Of a stretch of DNA of 64,000 nucleotides, positions 51,711-61,900 are shown piece after piece. Source of the stretch: Lactococcus lactis (lineage in GTDB: Bacteria > Bacillota > Bacilli > Lactobacillales > Streptococcaceae); assembly GCF_029023865.1 (NCBI RefSeq), contig NZ_CP118969.1:1054001-1118000 (forward strand), given 5' to 3'. Numbering within the stretch: position 1 is the stretch's first letter; each line of letters starts with the position of its first letter. The notes beneath the pieces were generated by a model, which searched no databases, was not told the origin of the DNA, and was given only the letters and a program-made list of their open reading frames with translations. A program made the translations under genes and the position numbers.

Positions 51711-53447
51711 ATGAAATTTATTTGTAAATTAAAGATTACTTATTCATTTACAGGGTTATTATTTATATGTTTGTTTACGCTTATAGCTATGTTTTCTCAA
51801 GAAAACAGCGTTAGTGCTGATAGCGTCCCAACACTAGTTACTAAGAACTTAACTGTATATGCTGTTAGTGGTGACTTTTATAATCACGCTAAAGAAGCAG
51901 TTGTAACTGCCATAGACTCTAAGGGGAACCGAGTAGAGGGAGTAGATTATTACAACGGGCCGATAAAGTATAGTATATCAACTGATGCTTTTGGTAATTG
52001 GGTTACAGATAAACCAGGTATATACTCGGTAACTTATTCTTTTGGTGACCCTTATACCAAAGCTTCAATCAGTCAGGAAGTTAAGGTTACTAGTGTTTCT
52101 TTACCGTCGTCGTCACTACCTATAAGTGAAATAGAAAATACATTAAATAAGAATGCGATTGTAGATGAGGACTCTGATAATAACGCTGTTTATGATAACT
52201 ATAATGGAAATATACTAATGGCTTTTTATGCACATGACATATCATATATGACAAAAGGCTTTGAAGCCAGAGAAGAAAAAAATTATATTTTAACTGGCGG
52301 ATATAAAAAATATAACTATAGCGAAAATGAATTGAAATCAGCAACCTCTCTTATGGAAGGTTTCAGTAACGTATTGGAAGGAAAAAATACTGATTTTGAC
52401 AAAATAGAAGCAATAGAAGATTACGTTGATGATTTAATGACTTATGATCTTGCAGGTGCAGAACAAGATGGTACGGAAGCAAATAATATTATATCTGGTG
52501 CACGTTTAAATGAAATTGTTGGCAATGACCATGACCAATATTATGGTCAAGCGTTTAGTGCTTTTTTATCTGGCAAAGGTGATTGCATGCAGTATTCGAT
52601 GCTTTCAGAACTTGGTTATATCTATGCTGGAATTCCAGCAGTGACAGAAATTAATAATGGAAATGTACCTACTGATGGTTTTTACCTTTCCTTTGGAAAT
52701 GGGGGACACGAGTGGAATGAGGTTCAAGTAAATGGACAATGGTACATTGCTGATGATACATGGGCCGATAATGATATACGTTGGAGAGGGCTTATAGGTA
52801 TGGATAAACTTCCTACTCAGGATAAGATTGGAATAAATACATTAACAAATCAACCTTTATATTATCATACTGGTAATGTTCGGAAATTAACGTTAATGAA
52901 TAAATCGATGATTAATCCAACCTTAACTACTCAGCCGATTACAACGATTTCTGGTAGTGGAAACTACCAAAATATTATGTATAATTCCATTGTGAATGCA
53001 GTTTATAGTGATGGTAGTTTAGTTCCGCAATCAGAAATACACTTTTGTGTCCCCACTATAACTGTCGATGGATTGAGTTATTGGGCAACAGATTATACTG
53101 GAGTTCATAATGTTAATTTCAATTTTAAAGACCCAAACACGGGGGATATAATTACTTCAACAGTATTGGTAACTACTGTTAGTCCAATTTTACTTACCAC
53201 AACCGTTAGTGCAGCTTCTGGCAGTGGAAATTATGAAAAAGTGATGTATAACGCCATAGTGAATGCTAAGTATAGTAATGGAACTCAAGTCCCTCTGTCT
53301 TCTATCCATTACCTTGTTCCAACTATAATTGTTGATGGACAAACTCATTAGGCTACCGATTATCCTGGCAACTACAATATTCAATTTAATTTCACAGACA
53401 TTACAGGACAAATCGTAAAAGCAAATGCAACAGTCATCATAAATTAA
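51711..53447 (+). pseudogene. Secreted transglutaminase-like protein truncated by an amber codon
   Basis: Start ATG 51711 behind AGAGGGA. A signal peptide (about 1-36, cleavage near VSADS) is followed by a bacterial Ig-like domain (about 40-125) and a transglutaminase-like core: catalytic Cys in GKGDCMQYS (near 300), His in GGHEWNEVQVNGQWYIADDTW (near 338), Asp following. Then come two C-terminal repeats, each with SGSGNY and IVNA.YS(D/N)G. In the second repeat the TAG at 53349-53351 replaces the Trp codon of the first (YWATDY versus H-stop-ATDY), and the frame goes on to a natural TAA at 53445. The core enzyme (546 residues) should survive; only the last 31 residues are lost. No LPXTG. Confidence 0.8.
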
Positions 53448-53466
53448 ACAAAAAGGGAAAAACAAA

Positions 53467-54711
53467 ATGAATGAAGAATTATATAATTTTTTACTGGGAA
53501 AAATATTTTATTTTTGTCAATTGCCAAGCTATACAAAATGGGGAATCTGGTCATTTGAACCTGACGGTAAGATAAAAGGAATGCATAGTGACTTTGAACA
53601 AACATGGAAAATTGAAAATGGGCGGCTATTAATTTTAGATAGTCAAGGGCACGTCACTTGTATTTTTGAAGGTCAGATAGAAAAAATGCAAAAAAGTCAT
53701 TTGCTTCGTCCAGGAATGGAACATTTTCAAGTTGCTTTGATTGCTACTGATTTAATCGGTTATGATTATTTTGATAGCCTTTGCCCGATTGAAAATGATT
53801 TAGTTGCAGCATGTATGGAAACAGGGTCAGTGGCAAATGAAAAACTACGTCAGCTTCTTTTAGAAGATAAAACCATTGACGGTTATTATGCCGGTCGAGC
53901 TTATGCTGTTAAGAGAAAAGATTTAGAAATTGGATTAAAGCAATATAAAGGAGTTTTTTATGATTTAGAGCTTTCGCAAAACCAGCCTGATTTTTTTACT
54001 AAAAAACTTTTGGTTTGGTTCCCAGGACTATTGAGCTACAATCACGGGAATGCTCGGGAAAACTTCTTTCCTAATCCTTTTGAAGGAATTACAGGCTCTA
54101 TTGCTAAAAATACAGTGGTATTAAGAATTGCCGATAGTAATTTAATTAATGGTTCTTATTATCTCAACACTCCTAATTTTAGAGATTATGAACAAAATAT
54201 TCAGGAATTAATCGCAAAAACAGCCGAAGAAGAAGGGATACTTAGGGAGAATATACTATGTGCCGGTTCTTCCCGCGGGGTTATGGGTGCACTTTACCAT
54301 GGATTACTTGGAAATTATGCACTTGTATCAATGGATCCTGTCGTAGATCGTAGTCCCTGGTTGCAATCTGCTGATGTTCAATTAATGTTTGATTGTATTC
54401 CTGTTTCATTCGTAGATAAGCTCAATCAATTATTGGAAAAAACAAATTTATCAGCTGAAAAAATACAAGTAATAACAAGCCCTCAAGTTCCGATTACTTA
54501 TCCATTTATTATTCAATTAAAAACTTGGAAGTTAGCACTTAAAACTTATCGTATGAAGTTGGCAGATGAACAATTTGATTATCAGCCCTATGGTGGGAAA
54601 ATGCATGGAGATTTTGTAAATCGTAATATCCCCCTGCTCTTGATGAAAATTAATGAATTTCTTTATGGATGCGATTCAATAGAGAATACGATAGATGAAA
54701 AAACCTTATAA
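53467..54711 (+). CDS. XcbB/CpsF-like alpha/beta-hydrolase-type protein
   Basis: 414 residues. The sequence resembles proteins annotated as XcbB/CpsF capsule biosynthesis and the distantly related accessory-secretion protein Asp2. The nucleophile-elbow-like segment is CAGSSRGVMGALYHG (about 259-273), preceded by VLRIADSNLINGSYYLNTPNF and followed by SMDPVVD. The first 100 residues form a separate beta-rich domain (IWSFEPDGKIKG, then TWKIENGRLLILD). No signal peptide. AAAAGGGAAAA precedes the ATG. The role may be surface-polysaccharide modification, but I see no glycosyltransferases around. Moderate certainty on family only. Confidence 0.6.
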   Translation: MNEELYNFLLGKIFYFCQLPSYTKWGIWSFEPDGKIKGMHSDFEQTWKIENGRLLILDSQGHVTCIFEGQIEKMQKSHLLRPGMEHFQVALIATDLIGYDYFDSLCPIENDLVAACMETGSVANEKLRQLLLEDKTIDGYYAGRAYAVKRKDLEIGLKQYKGVFYDLELSQNQPDFFTKKLLVWFPGLLSYNHGNARENFFPNPFEGITGSIAKNTVVLRIADSNLINGSYYLNTPNFRDYEQNIQELIAKTAEEEGILRENILCAGSSRGVMGALYHGLLGNYALVSMDPVVDRSPWLQSADVQLMFDCIPVSFVDKLNQLLEKTNLSAEKIQVITSPQVPITYPFIIQLKTWKLALKTYRMKLADEQFDYQPYGGKMHGDFVNRNIPLLLMKINEFLYGCDSIENTIDEKTL

Positions 54712-54727
54712 ATAATCAAGGTTTTTG
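54700..54727 (+). terminator. Terminator overlapping the end of the hydrolase-like gene
   Basis: AAAACCTT-(10)-AAGGTTTT and T. A second stem, ATAATCA/TGATTAT, overlaps it. Confidence 0.6.
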
Positions 54728-54832
54728 ATTATCCTCCAAATATAAAAATGGATGAAAAATTATTGAAAAAATGATATGATAACGACATATATTAATTATT
54801 TTTGGATAAAAGTTATTTGATAGAAGGAAGTT

Positions 54833-57598
54833 ATGAAAAATAAAAAATCAGCTAAAGTTAAGCAAGATAAGGTAAAACAAAGATTAAAACGAGTAAAACC
54901 ATGGCAGGATAAGTCTGCAAAACTTCTCGGGCATTTATTACAATTTGCCTCAATTTATGCTTTAATAGTTGGGATTGTCGGCTGGTTGATGCCTCCTGTT
55001 CAAAAACTATTATCTGGTTTCCTCTATCTTTTTGCCCTTCCTACCGATTTTAGTATTTTTAATGCAATTGTTCTATTTATTTTAGCAAGCTCAATTCGAC
55101 ACCGGAGAAGATTGGCACTTTGGATAGAAATTATCTATTTCCAATTAGCTTTTGTTGCATTTGGTCTTATTTTCTTATTGGCCTATTTCTTTGGACTTGT
55201 GACCAAAGAAGCACTTGACATGTCACAATTTTCTATCTTCTCACTTTTATTTGTTATTCTGGGAGTAGTTGTTTCTCTTGCGACAGCTGTATTAATGATT
55301 TTATCTCGAAATGCCTTCCCAACAAAAATTGTGAATGGCACTTGGTGGAAAGGTATAATTATTGCGGCTGTAGGATTTGTCTGCTCTATTATTGGCGGAG
55401 TAATCGTTTCATTTTTAACTTTCCATGGTTCTGTATCCTTAGCTCAAAGAATTGCTTACGTTTTTAGAGAATCTGTCAGTGATTTCCGTTACCTTCTTCC
55501 TTTTGGTCAGGAAATTTTCCCGTACAGCTCTGGAAATAATATTTGGGTCAGTACTACGATTTCAGTCATAATGCTTCTTGGTTTTATCAGCGCATTTCTC
55601 ATTTTTACGCGCTCTACTCAAAAAGAACTTTCGGCAAATGCGAAACAAGAACTAGCAATCCGTCAGCTAATTCTAGATTATGGTGATAATGACTCGCTTG
55701 CTTACTTTGCGACTCGCAGAGATAAAAAAGCTATCTTTTCTAAAAATAAAAAAGCTGCCATCACTTATCATCTTTTTGGAGATGTTTTGTTAGCCAGCGG
55801 CGACCCAATCGGAGATGAAAAATCATGGAAAAGTGCGGGAGAAGCATTTCTCAACCTTGCACGAGCACAGGGCTGGACACCAGGCGTTATTGGATCCTCT
55901 GAAGCAGGAGCAAAAATGTATGCTCAATTAGGGCTGAACGCAACTGTATTCGGGGATGAAGCGGTCGTTATCGTTCGTGACTTTTCTATTGAAAATCCAG
56001 CCATGCATGATGTTGCACAAGTTATGCATCGTGCAAAAAGAGAAAACTATCAAGTCAAGATTCGTCGCCAGGCTGAAATTCCTGCTACAGAACTTAGTGA
56101 TTTAACCAAATTAACTGAACAATGGCGAAATGGTGATGAACGTGGTTATTCAATGGCCTCAAGTCGATTTGGTGATCCAACAGACCAACAAATAATGATT
56201 GTAACGGCATCCGATGCTGCTGGAAAAGTTCAAGGAATTTTATCCTTTGTTCCGGTGGGGTCAGATAAACTGTCGCTTGATACGATGAGACGTTCTCCTG
56301 AGGCAATGAATGGAGCTGTCACTTTCATGATTAGCAGTTTGATAGAAGCAGCTAAAGAAAAAGAGATAAGCGAAATTAGTTTAAACTTTGCAGCAGCACG
56401 GCAATTCTTCATTAACGGAGAAACATTGCAAGCCAATGCCTTAGATAAAGCGGCACGAACTGTAATGAAATTCTTTTCGCGTTGGTACCAATTGGAATCA
56501 CTTTATCGTTCAAATGATATTTACTTGCCAGAATGGCGAACTCGTTATATTTGTTATGATAATGGCGGTTCTCTTACTTCAGTTCTTTTTGCAATTGGCC
56601 AAGCTGAAGGATTTGTTCCGACGAATATCTTTTCTAAAATCAAAAGTTTCTTTTCACGAGATTATGACCCTAGAACAGAAAATCGCTGGTGGAAAAAATC
56701 AGATTTCATCAAAAAGGTTCATCGACTTGAAGAAAATAAACGATTGGAATTATTGAATGAAGCTGGTCATGATGACAGTTATCTAAAAAAATTAAAGGAT
56801 CTTAGAGAAAATGGCATTCCACCATTTAGTCTTCCCGATAGCGAAACTGAATCAGTAGAAACCCTTAGAAATAAATTTGAATCAGTTGATGAATTTGATG
56901 AAAAAGAATATAGCATTCATGGGAAGTTAATTAGTTTGCGTGGCCGAGGCGCAATGCAATTTGCAGATTTGGCAGATAATCAAGCAAAAATTCAATTGGT
57001 TATAAAACGTGACACTCTTAATGAATATGCTGAATTAGAAAATCGTTTAGAAAATTTTGCAATATGGAAAAAAGATGTGACCGTTGGTGATAGAGTACTT
57101 GTTAAAGGAACGCTGATGCGCACGCAAACAGGTGAATTGAGTCTACGGGTTAACTCATGGAAAATGCTTTCTAAAACACTAAGAGAACTGACAGATATCG
57201 AAAAAATAGACCATACAAAATTTATTGAACGGACAGAATATTTATCAAGAATTAGAAGAGATTTGCTATCAAACAGATTTGTTGAAGTAGATAAGCAGGA
57301 TTATTTGGCATTGGCTGCGGGATATGATAAGGTATTTTCTATTCAGAATTCAAAAGTAACAGTTTTATGGGCTTATCAATCAATTGAATCCTTAAAGAAC
57401 CTTCTTAGTAATCTACTTGAAGATGAAGTTCTAATGGATTTATCAGAAGTTTTTCCAGACCCTGAAGCTAATGAAGATGCTTTGCCAGAGTTAAAAAGAG
57501 CGCTCAGTTATGGTTTGCCTGCTTTTGCAATGGCAGAGTTCTATTTACCAACTGAAGCAGCTGATTTAGGAGTAGATTCAGAAAATGAAAAAAAGTAA
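54833..57598 (+). CDS. MprF-like lysyl-phosphatidylglycerol synthase fused to a degenerate lysyl-tRNA synthetase
   Basis: 921 residues. About six membrane helices (30-265) are followed by the DUF2156/MprF-type aminoacyl-transfer domain (about 270-620; FGDEAVVIVRDFS, SLIEAAKEKEISEISLNFAAA, RWYQLESLYRSNDIYLPEW). Residues about 690-785 form the OB-fold of LysRS (HGKLISLRGRGAMQFADL, then GTLMRTQTGELSLRV and SKTLREL). The remaining about 110 residues keep only scraps of the class II catalytic domain: RIRRDLLSNRFVEVDK for motif 1, and DALPELKRALSYGLP near the end; motifs 2 and 3 with the ATP site are gone. The layout matches LysX of actinobacteria. It probably aminoacylates phosphatidylglycerol but cannot charge tRNA. 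AGAAGGAAG precedes the ATG. Confidence 0.82.
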   Translation: MKNKKSAKVKQDKVKQRLKRVKPWQDKSAKLLGHLLQFASIYALIVGIVGWLMPPVQKLLSGFLYLFALPTDFSIFNAIVLFILASSIRHRRRLALWIEIIYFQLAFVAFGLIFLLAYFFGLVTKEALDMSQFSIFSLLFVILGVVVSLATAVLMILSRNAFPTKIVNGTWWKGIIIAAVGFVCSIIGGVIVSFLTFHGSVSLAQRIAYVFRESVSDFRYLLPFGQEIFPYSSGNNIWVSTTISVIMLLGFISAFLIFTRSTQKELSANAKQELAIRQLILDYGDNDSLAYFATRRDKKAIFSKNKKAAITYHLFGDVLLASGDPIGDEKSWKSAGEAFLNLARAQGWTPGVIGSSEAGAKMYAQLGLNATVFGDEAVVIVRDFSIENPAMHDVAQVMHRAKRENYQVKIRRQAEIPATELSDLTKLTEQWRNGDERGYSMASSRFGDPTDQQIMIVTASDAAGKVQGILSFVPVGSDKLSLDTMRRSPEAMNGAVTFMISSLIEAAKEKEISEISLNFAAARQFFINGETLQANALDKAARTVMKFFSRWYQLESLYRSNDIYLPEWRTRYICYDNGGSLTSVLFAIGQAEGFVPTNIFSKIKSFFSRDYDPRTENRWWKKSDFIKKVHRLEENKRLELLNEAGHDDSYLKKLKDLRENGIPPFSLPDSETESVETLRNKFESVDEFDEKEYSIHGKLISLRGRGAMQFADLADNQAKIQLVIKRDTLNEYAELENRLENFAIWKKDVTVGDRVLVKGTLMRTQTGELSLRVNSWKMLSKTLRELTDIEKIDHTKFIERTEYLSRIRRDLLSNRFVEVDKQDYLALAAGYDKVFSIQNSKVTVLWAYQSIESLKNLLSNLLEDEVLMDLSEVFPDPEANEDALPELKRALSYGLPAFAMAEFYLPTEAADLGVDSENEKK

Positions 57599-58214
57599 TT
57601 ACTTAATCATTATTGCTATTTGTGCTGCCTTATTGTACAATGCTTGGATTCTTGCATTTTGGTTAAATCCAACTGTAGTTAACTCAAGTCTTTTGAGTGG
57701 ACTTTCTGCACTTGATCAACCTTATCATCAATTATTCACCTTAACAGATATTCTTTTCGCTTGTTTTTCTTTGATACTTGCGTGGGGACTTTTTAAACAA
57801 AATGAAAGAGAAGACAAACGTCTTCTCATAATTTTTCTTTCGATTGCGGGATTTGGTGCAGCAACAGGCTTAGCTACACTTTTTCCTTATGCTGATATTG
57901 CTCACAGTGAGGGAATTCCTAATCCTCTTAAAGCACCTGAACTCTTTTTACATGACGGATTAAGTGTTTTAGCATTATTATTTATTCTTACAGGAGTGAT
58001 TTTTTCACTTTTAGTTTATCGAAATAAATTTGTTTTCCTTTTGGCCATTGCTTTTGTAATTACAACTTTGCTTTCTTTCATTGCGGGTGCAATTCCTCAG
58101 TTAGTAGGCCCTCTTGGTCAGCAGATTAATGGGGTGCTTGGTGGTATATGGTTAGTATTTATTTGTTGGAGAGTTCTGAACGACATTTCAAAAGAAGTTC
58201 GTAAGGAGAACTGA
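57585..58214 (+). CDS. Membrane protein, DUF998-like
   Basis: 209 residues with six predicted membrane helices (about 5-22, 45-70, 80-97, 122-142, 148-168, 175-195). The order of helices and a conserved HDGLSVLALLFIL stretch with LFPYADIAHSEG in a loop resemble DUF998 membrane proteins. No function known. It overlaps the end of the MprF/LysRS gene by 14 bases, so the two are co-translated. Its last 56 bases overlap the end of the convergent rhomboid-like gene. Confidence 0.65.
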   Translation: MKKSNYLIIIAICAALLYNAWILAFWLNPTVVNSSLLSGLSALDQPYHQLFTLTDILFACFSLILAWGLFKQNEREDKRLLIIFLSIAGFGAATGLATLFPYADIAHSEGIPNPLKAPELFLHDGLSVLALLFILTGVIFSLLVYRNKFVFLLAIAFVITTLLSFIAGAIPQLVGPLGQQINGVLGGIWLVFICWRVLNDISKEVRKEN

Positions 58215-58935
58215 CCGTACGCACAGGTGATAATTTAAGGAGTAATCTAGCAGAAATAAAGCCAAAAAAAGCCGCAAATAGATGACCCATATCCCAAATA
58301 CTATGTTCAACGAATAACGGAAGTAAGATAAATAGTCCTAAAATTATAAGTCCAATATAAAACATTCGTTTTCTCATTATAAGGATGGCAGCAGCGCAAC
58401 CAGCAACTAAAATATATGAAACACCAACATCAGTTGCCATTGCTAAAGAACTGGGAGCACGTCCGCTATTTATTGCCCAAAGTTCAAGAAAAATAGTAGT
58501 GAGACTGGCTAAAATATGACCAGACAATGTGATGACAATCATTCTTGGTGAACCATATTTTCGTTCTGCCCAAGCAATAACGGTCCAAAAAAGGACAACA
58601 TAAATGAGGAGACCTGCTCCGTTATCCGCAACCCAAAAAGCACTATCAAAAAAAGTAGAGATTGGTTTATCAGAAACTCTGGCTATACTTGTTGAAGAAT
58701 GGTTCGTTAGAATGTTAATTAAGTGTTGCGGTGCAGTTCTTTGAACTAGCGTAAAAGCGCAAAAAATGGCGGTATAGGTAAATGTTGCAGGAGCTGACTG
58801 AAGCCATTTTGAAAGAAAATGAGTATAGACAGATAATTTTCGAACCTCATCGTGAATTTTACGAGAAAAATGAGCTAAAAATTTTAAAAAATACCAAGTA
58901 CAACATAAAATTAATACAGTTGATAAAAAAATCAT
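58159..58935 (-). CDS. Rhomboid-like membrane protein of actinobacterial type
   Basis: 258 residues with an N-terminal helix (about 1-20), a soluble linker, and about six more membrane helices. The segments SAPATFTYTAIFCAFTLVQR, NHSSTSIARVSDKPISTFF, SAFWVADNGAGL, SGHILASLTT, MATDVGVSYI and the late DMGHLFAAF match the rhomboid-like protein family common in Actinobacteria, from memory. I see no clear rhomboid GxSx motif, so protease activity is doubtful. AAAGGAAT precedes the ATG at 58935. It converges on, and overlaps by 56 bases, the operon with the LysX-like protein; lysX also has a membrane-protein neighbour in mycobacteria. Confidence 0.7.
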   Translation of the reverse strand: MIFLSTVLILCCTWYFLKFLAHFSRKIHDEVRKLSVYTHFLSKWLQSAPATFTYTAIFCAFTLVQRTAPQHLINILTNHSSTSIARVSDKPISTFFDSAFWVADNGAGLLIYVVLFWTVIAWAERKYGSPRMIVITLSGHILASLTTIFLELWAINSGRAPSSLAMATDVGVSYILVAGCAAAILIMRKRMFYIGLIILGLFILLPLFVEHSIWDMGHLFAAFFGFISARLLLKLSPVRTVSSPYELLLKCRSELSNK

Positions 58936-59053
58936 AATTTATTCCTTTTCTTTTTATTATACCATTAAAGCTTATGGAGGGGTTAGCATATTTATTAGGT
59001 TTAGACCATAAAAATAGAAGATTATAAGAGGCTCGCATTAAGTGATTTACTTA

Positions 59054-59062
59054 TGATATAAT
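59054..59062 (+). promoter_or_regulatory. Promoter of pcrA
   Basis: Extended -10 TGaTATAAT. The leader of about 23 bases contains TAGGAGA. Confidence 0.7.
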
Positions 59063-59091
59063 TAATAATGATTTGCAGCTAGGAGAATAAA

Positions 59092-61368
59092 ATGAATCCA
59101 CTATTACAAGGAATGAACGAAAAACAAGCAGAAGCGGTCCAAACTACAGAAGGGCCTTTATTGATTATGGCAGGAGCTGGTTCGGGTAAGACTCGTGTCT
59201 TAACTCATCGAATTGCTTACTTAATTGATGAAAAAATGGTTAATCCTTGGAATATTTTAGCGATTACCTTTACAAATAAAGCAGCAAAAGAAATGCGGGA
59301 GCGTGCTTTATCACTTACTCCAAGAGCACAAGATACATTAATTGCGACCTTTCACTCAATGTGTGTAAGAATTTTGAGACGTGATGCCGACCATATTGGT
59401 TATAATCGTAATTTTACAATTATAGATCCAGGGGACCAAAAATCGTTGATGAAACGAATTTTGAAAGAAGCTAATTTAGATCCTAAAAAATGGGAACCCA
59501 AAGGTCTTTTAAATGCGATTTCAAATGCTAAAAATGATTTATTAGATGAATCAGCTTATGAAGCTCAAACAAGCGCTAGACATCCATATGAAATGGTTGT
59601 TGCGCGTGTTTATAAGATTTACCAAAAAGAATTACGAAAAGCAGAATCAATGGATTTTGACGATTTAATCATGCAGACGTTGCGCCTTTTTGATGAAAAC
59701 CCGGATGTCCTTTCTTACTATCAAGGAAAATTTCAATATATTCATGTTGATGAGTATCAAGATACCAACCATGCACAATATCAGTTGGTTAAACTTTTAG
59801 CCAGTCGTTTTCAAAATATCTGTGTCGTTGGGGATGCTGACCAATCAATCTATGGTTGGCGCGGAGCAGATATGCAAAATATCTTAGACTTTGAAAAAGA
59901 TTATCCAAAAGCTAAAGTTGTTTTGCTTGAAGAAAATTACCGCTCAACAAAAACAATTCTTGATGCGGCAAACAATGTTATAAAAAATAATTTAAAACGT
60001 CGACCAAAAGAACTCTGGACGCAAAATGATGCTGGAGATAAGATTGTTTATTTCCGCGCTGGAAATGAACAAGAAGAAGCAAATAAGGTTTCTGAAATTA
60101 TCACATCAGGCATTCGTTCAGGACGTTCTTATGCTGACTATGCTGTGCTTTATCGGACTAATGCTCAGTCTCGGACAATTGAAGATTCTTTTGTTAAATC
60201 TAATATTCCCTATACAATGGTTGCGGGAACTAAATTCTACTCACGTAAGGAAATTCGTGATGTTATTGCTTACTTAAATGTAGTAGCAAATCCAGCGGAT
60301 AATATGAGTTTTGAACGAATTGTTAATGAACCTAAACGAGGAGTCGGTCCGGGGGCATTAGAAAAATTACGTCGTTTTGCTGACAGTCGTGGACTTTCTT
60401 TAGCAGATTCAAGTTTTGATATTATGTTATCCGATATTCGTGGAAAAGCGGCTGGTGAGATTTATAATTTGGCAATGGCCTTTGATTTGTTGAGAACCCA
60501 TAGTGAAAGTTCAACAATCACAGAATTAGTTGAAGAAATGTTAGAGCGTACTGGCTATGTCAAAGCTTTGCAAATGATGCCAAGTATCGAAAATCAAGCA
60601 CGAATTGAAAATATTGAAGAATTCTTGTCAGTAACTAAAGGGTTTGATGAAAAATCAGAAATTCCTCTAGATGAAGAAACGGGAGAGCCAATTGTTGAAA
60701 CTGGATTAGATAAGTTGAGCCGTTTCCTTAACGAAGTTAGTTTGCTTTCTGAAACAGATGCTTATGAGGAAGAATCTGACCAAGTAACAATGATGACCCT
60801 GCATGCGGCAAAAGGTTTGGAATTTCCAATTGTTTTCTTAATTGGAATGGAAGAAAACATTTTTCCTTTATCACGGGTAAATGAAGATATTGATGAGTTG
60901 GAAGAAGAACGTCGTTTGGCTTATGTTGGAATTACACGGGCAGAAGAAACGCTCTACTTAATGAATGCCAATCAACGTGTGCTTTATGGTAAAACGAATT
61001 ATAATCGTCCCAGCCGTTTTATTTCGGAAATTGATGATGAATTACTAGAATATGCTGGGATTGCTCGTAAAGCAAATTCAAGCTTCAATGCTTCTTATAA
61101 ATCTGGTGGTTTTGCCAGTGGGATCTCGATGTCAGATGCGCTTCATCAAAGAAAAGCAGTCATTAATCCAACTGCAGCTCAAGCGACGATTAATAATTCT
61201 GAAACAGAAGATTGGCAAATTGGCGATACAGCGATTCACCGTAAATGGGGCGAAGGTATGGTATTAGGAATTTCTGGTTCTGGTAAAAATATGGAACTCA
61301 AGATTAATTTCCCAGAAGTCGGAATGAAACGTTTATTAGCAGCAATGGCTCCAATTGAGAAAAAATAG
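59092..61368 (+). CDS. pcrA: ATP-dependent DNA helicase PcrA/UvrD
   Basis: 758 residues. A 3'-5' superfamily 1 helicase that acts in repair and removes RecA and stalled polymerase. Motif I is AGAGSGKTRVLTHR (about 28-41), motif Ia AITFTNKAAKEMRER, motif II VDEYQDTN (about 219-226), motif III GDADQSIYGWRGAD, motif V LHAAKGLEFPIVFLIG and motif VI RRLAYVGITRAE. The C-terminal Tudor-like domain (DTAIHRKWGEGMVLGISG) binds RNA polymerase in Bacillus. AGGAGA precedes the ATG. Confidence 0.96.
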   Translation: MNPLLQGMNEKQAEAVQTTEGPLLIMAGAGSGKTRVLTHRIAYLIDEKMVNPWNILAITFTNKAAKEMRERALSLTPRAQDTLIATFHSMCVRILRRDADHIGYNRNFTIIDPGDQKSLMKRILKEANLDPKKWEPKGLLNAISNAKNDLLDESAYEAQTSARHPYEMVVARVYKIYQKELRKAESMDFDDLIMQTLRLFDENPDVLSYYQGKFQYIHVDEYQDTNHAQYQLVKLLASRFQNICVVGDADQSIYGWRGADMQNILDFEKDYPKAKVVLLEENYRSTKTILDAANNVIKNNLKRRPKELWTQNDAGDKIVYFRAGNEQEEANKVSEIITSGIRSGRSYADYAVLYRTNAQSRTIEDSFVKSNIPYTMVAGTKFYSRKEIRDVIAYLNVVANPADNMSFERIVNEPKRGVGPGALEKLRRFADSRGLSLADSSFDIMLSDIRGKAAGEIYNLAMAFDLLRTHSESSTITELVEEMLERTGYVKALQMMPSIENQARIENIEEFLSVTKGFDEKSEIPLDEETGEPIVETGLDKLSRFLNEVSLLSETDAYEEESDQVTMMTLHAAKGLEFPIVFLIGMEENIFPLSRVNEDIDELEEERRLAYVGITRAEETLYLMNANQRVLYGKTNYNRPSRFISEIDDELLEYAGIARKANSSFNASYKSGGFASGISMSDALHQRKAVINPTAAQATINNSETEDWQIGDTAIHRKWGEGMVLGISGSGKNMELKINFPEVGMKRLLAAMAPIEKK

Positions 61369-61387
61369 AAAAAGTAGTGAAAAAATA

Positions 61388-61855
61388 ATGACTTATCATG
61401 AGTTAGAACAAGTCGAATTGACAAATATGTGTGCCATTATTGACGAAAAAACCCATAAAGTTCTTGTTCAAGAGCGTAAAAAATCATGGACTGGAATTGC
61501 TTTTCCTGGAGGACATCTGGAAAAAGGTGAGGCTCTTGTTCCGTCAACAATAAGAGAGATTAAGGAAGAAACTGGACTTGATATCACAAATTTAAAACTT
61601 TGTGGAGTTAAGGATTGGTTTGAACCTGAGAAGAACAGAAGATATATGGTTTTTCTTTATTCAACAACAGAATTCTCTGGTCAATTAATTAATGAAACAG
61701 ATGAAGGAAAAGTTTTTTGGCAAGATATTAATCAATTAGCGAATTTGAATCTTGCAAGTAGTTTTCTTGAAATGGCAGACATGATGCTTCACTCAACTTA
61801 CTCAGAATTTGTTTATGAGATTGATGGAGAGCATTGGGAAAAGAAATTTTATTGA
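61388..61855 (+). CDS. Nudix hydrolase, MutT-like
   Basis: 155 residues from the ATG at 61388 (MTYHELEQVELTNMC). The nudix box starts GGHLEKGEALVPS and ends REIKEETGL, about residues 42-64. The position of WTGIAFPGG and the C-terminal WQDINQL resemble 8-oxo-dGTP diphosphatases of streptococci, which keep oxidised nucleotides out of DNA. It follows pcrA by 19 bases with a poor ribosome-binding site. It lies in a DNA-repair run with pcrA and tag. Confidence 0.85.
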   Translation: MTYHELEQVELTNMCAIIDEKTHKVLVQERKKSWTGIAFPGGHLEKGEALVPSTIREIKEETGLDITNLKLCGVKDWFEPEKNRRYMVFLYSTTEFSGQLINETDEGKVFWQDINQLANLNLASSFLEMADMMLHSTYSEFVYEIDGEHWEKKFY

Positions 61856-61900
61856 TTTTGCATAATAACTATTATGTAAAGTGATTGGATAGAGGTAGAA

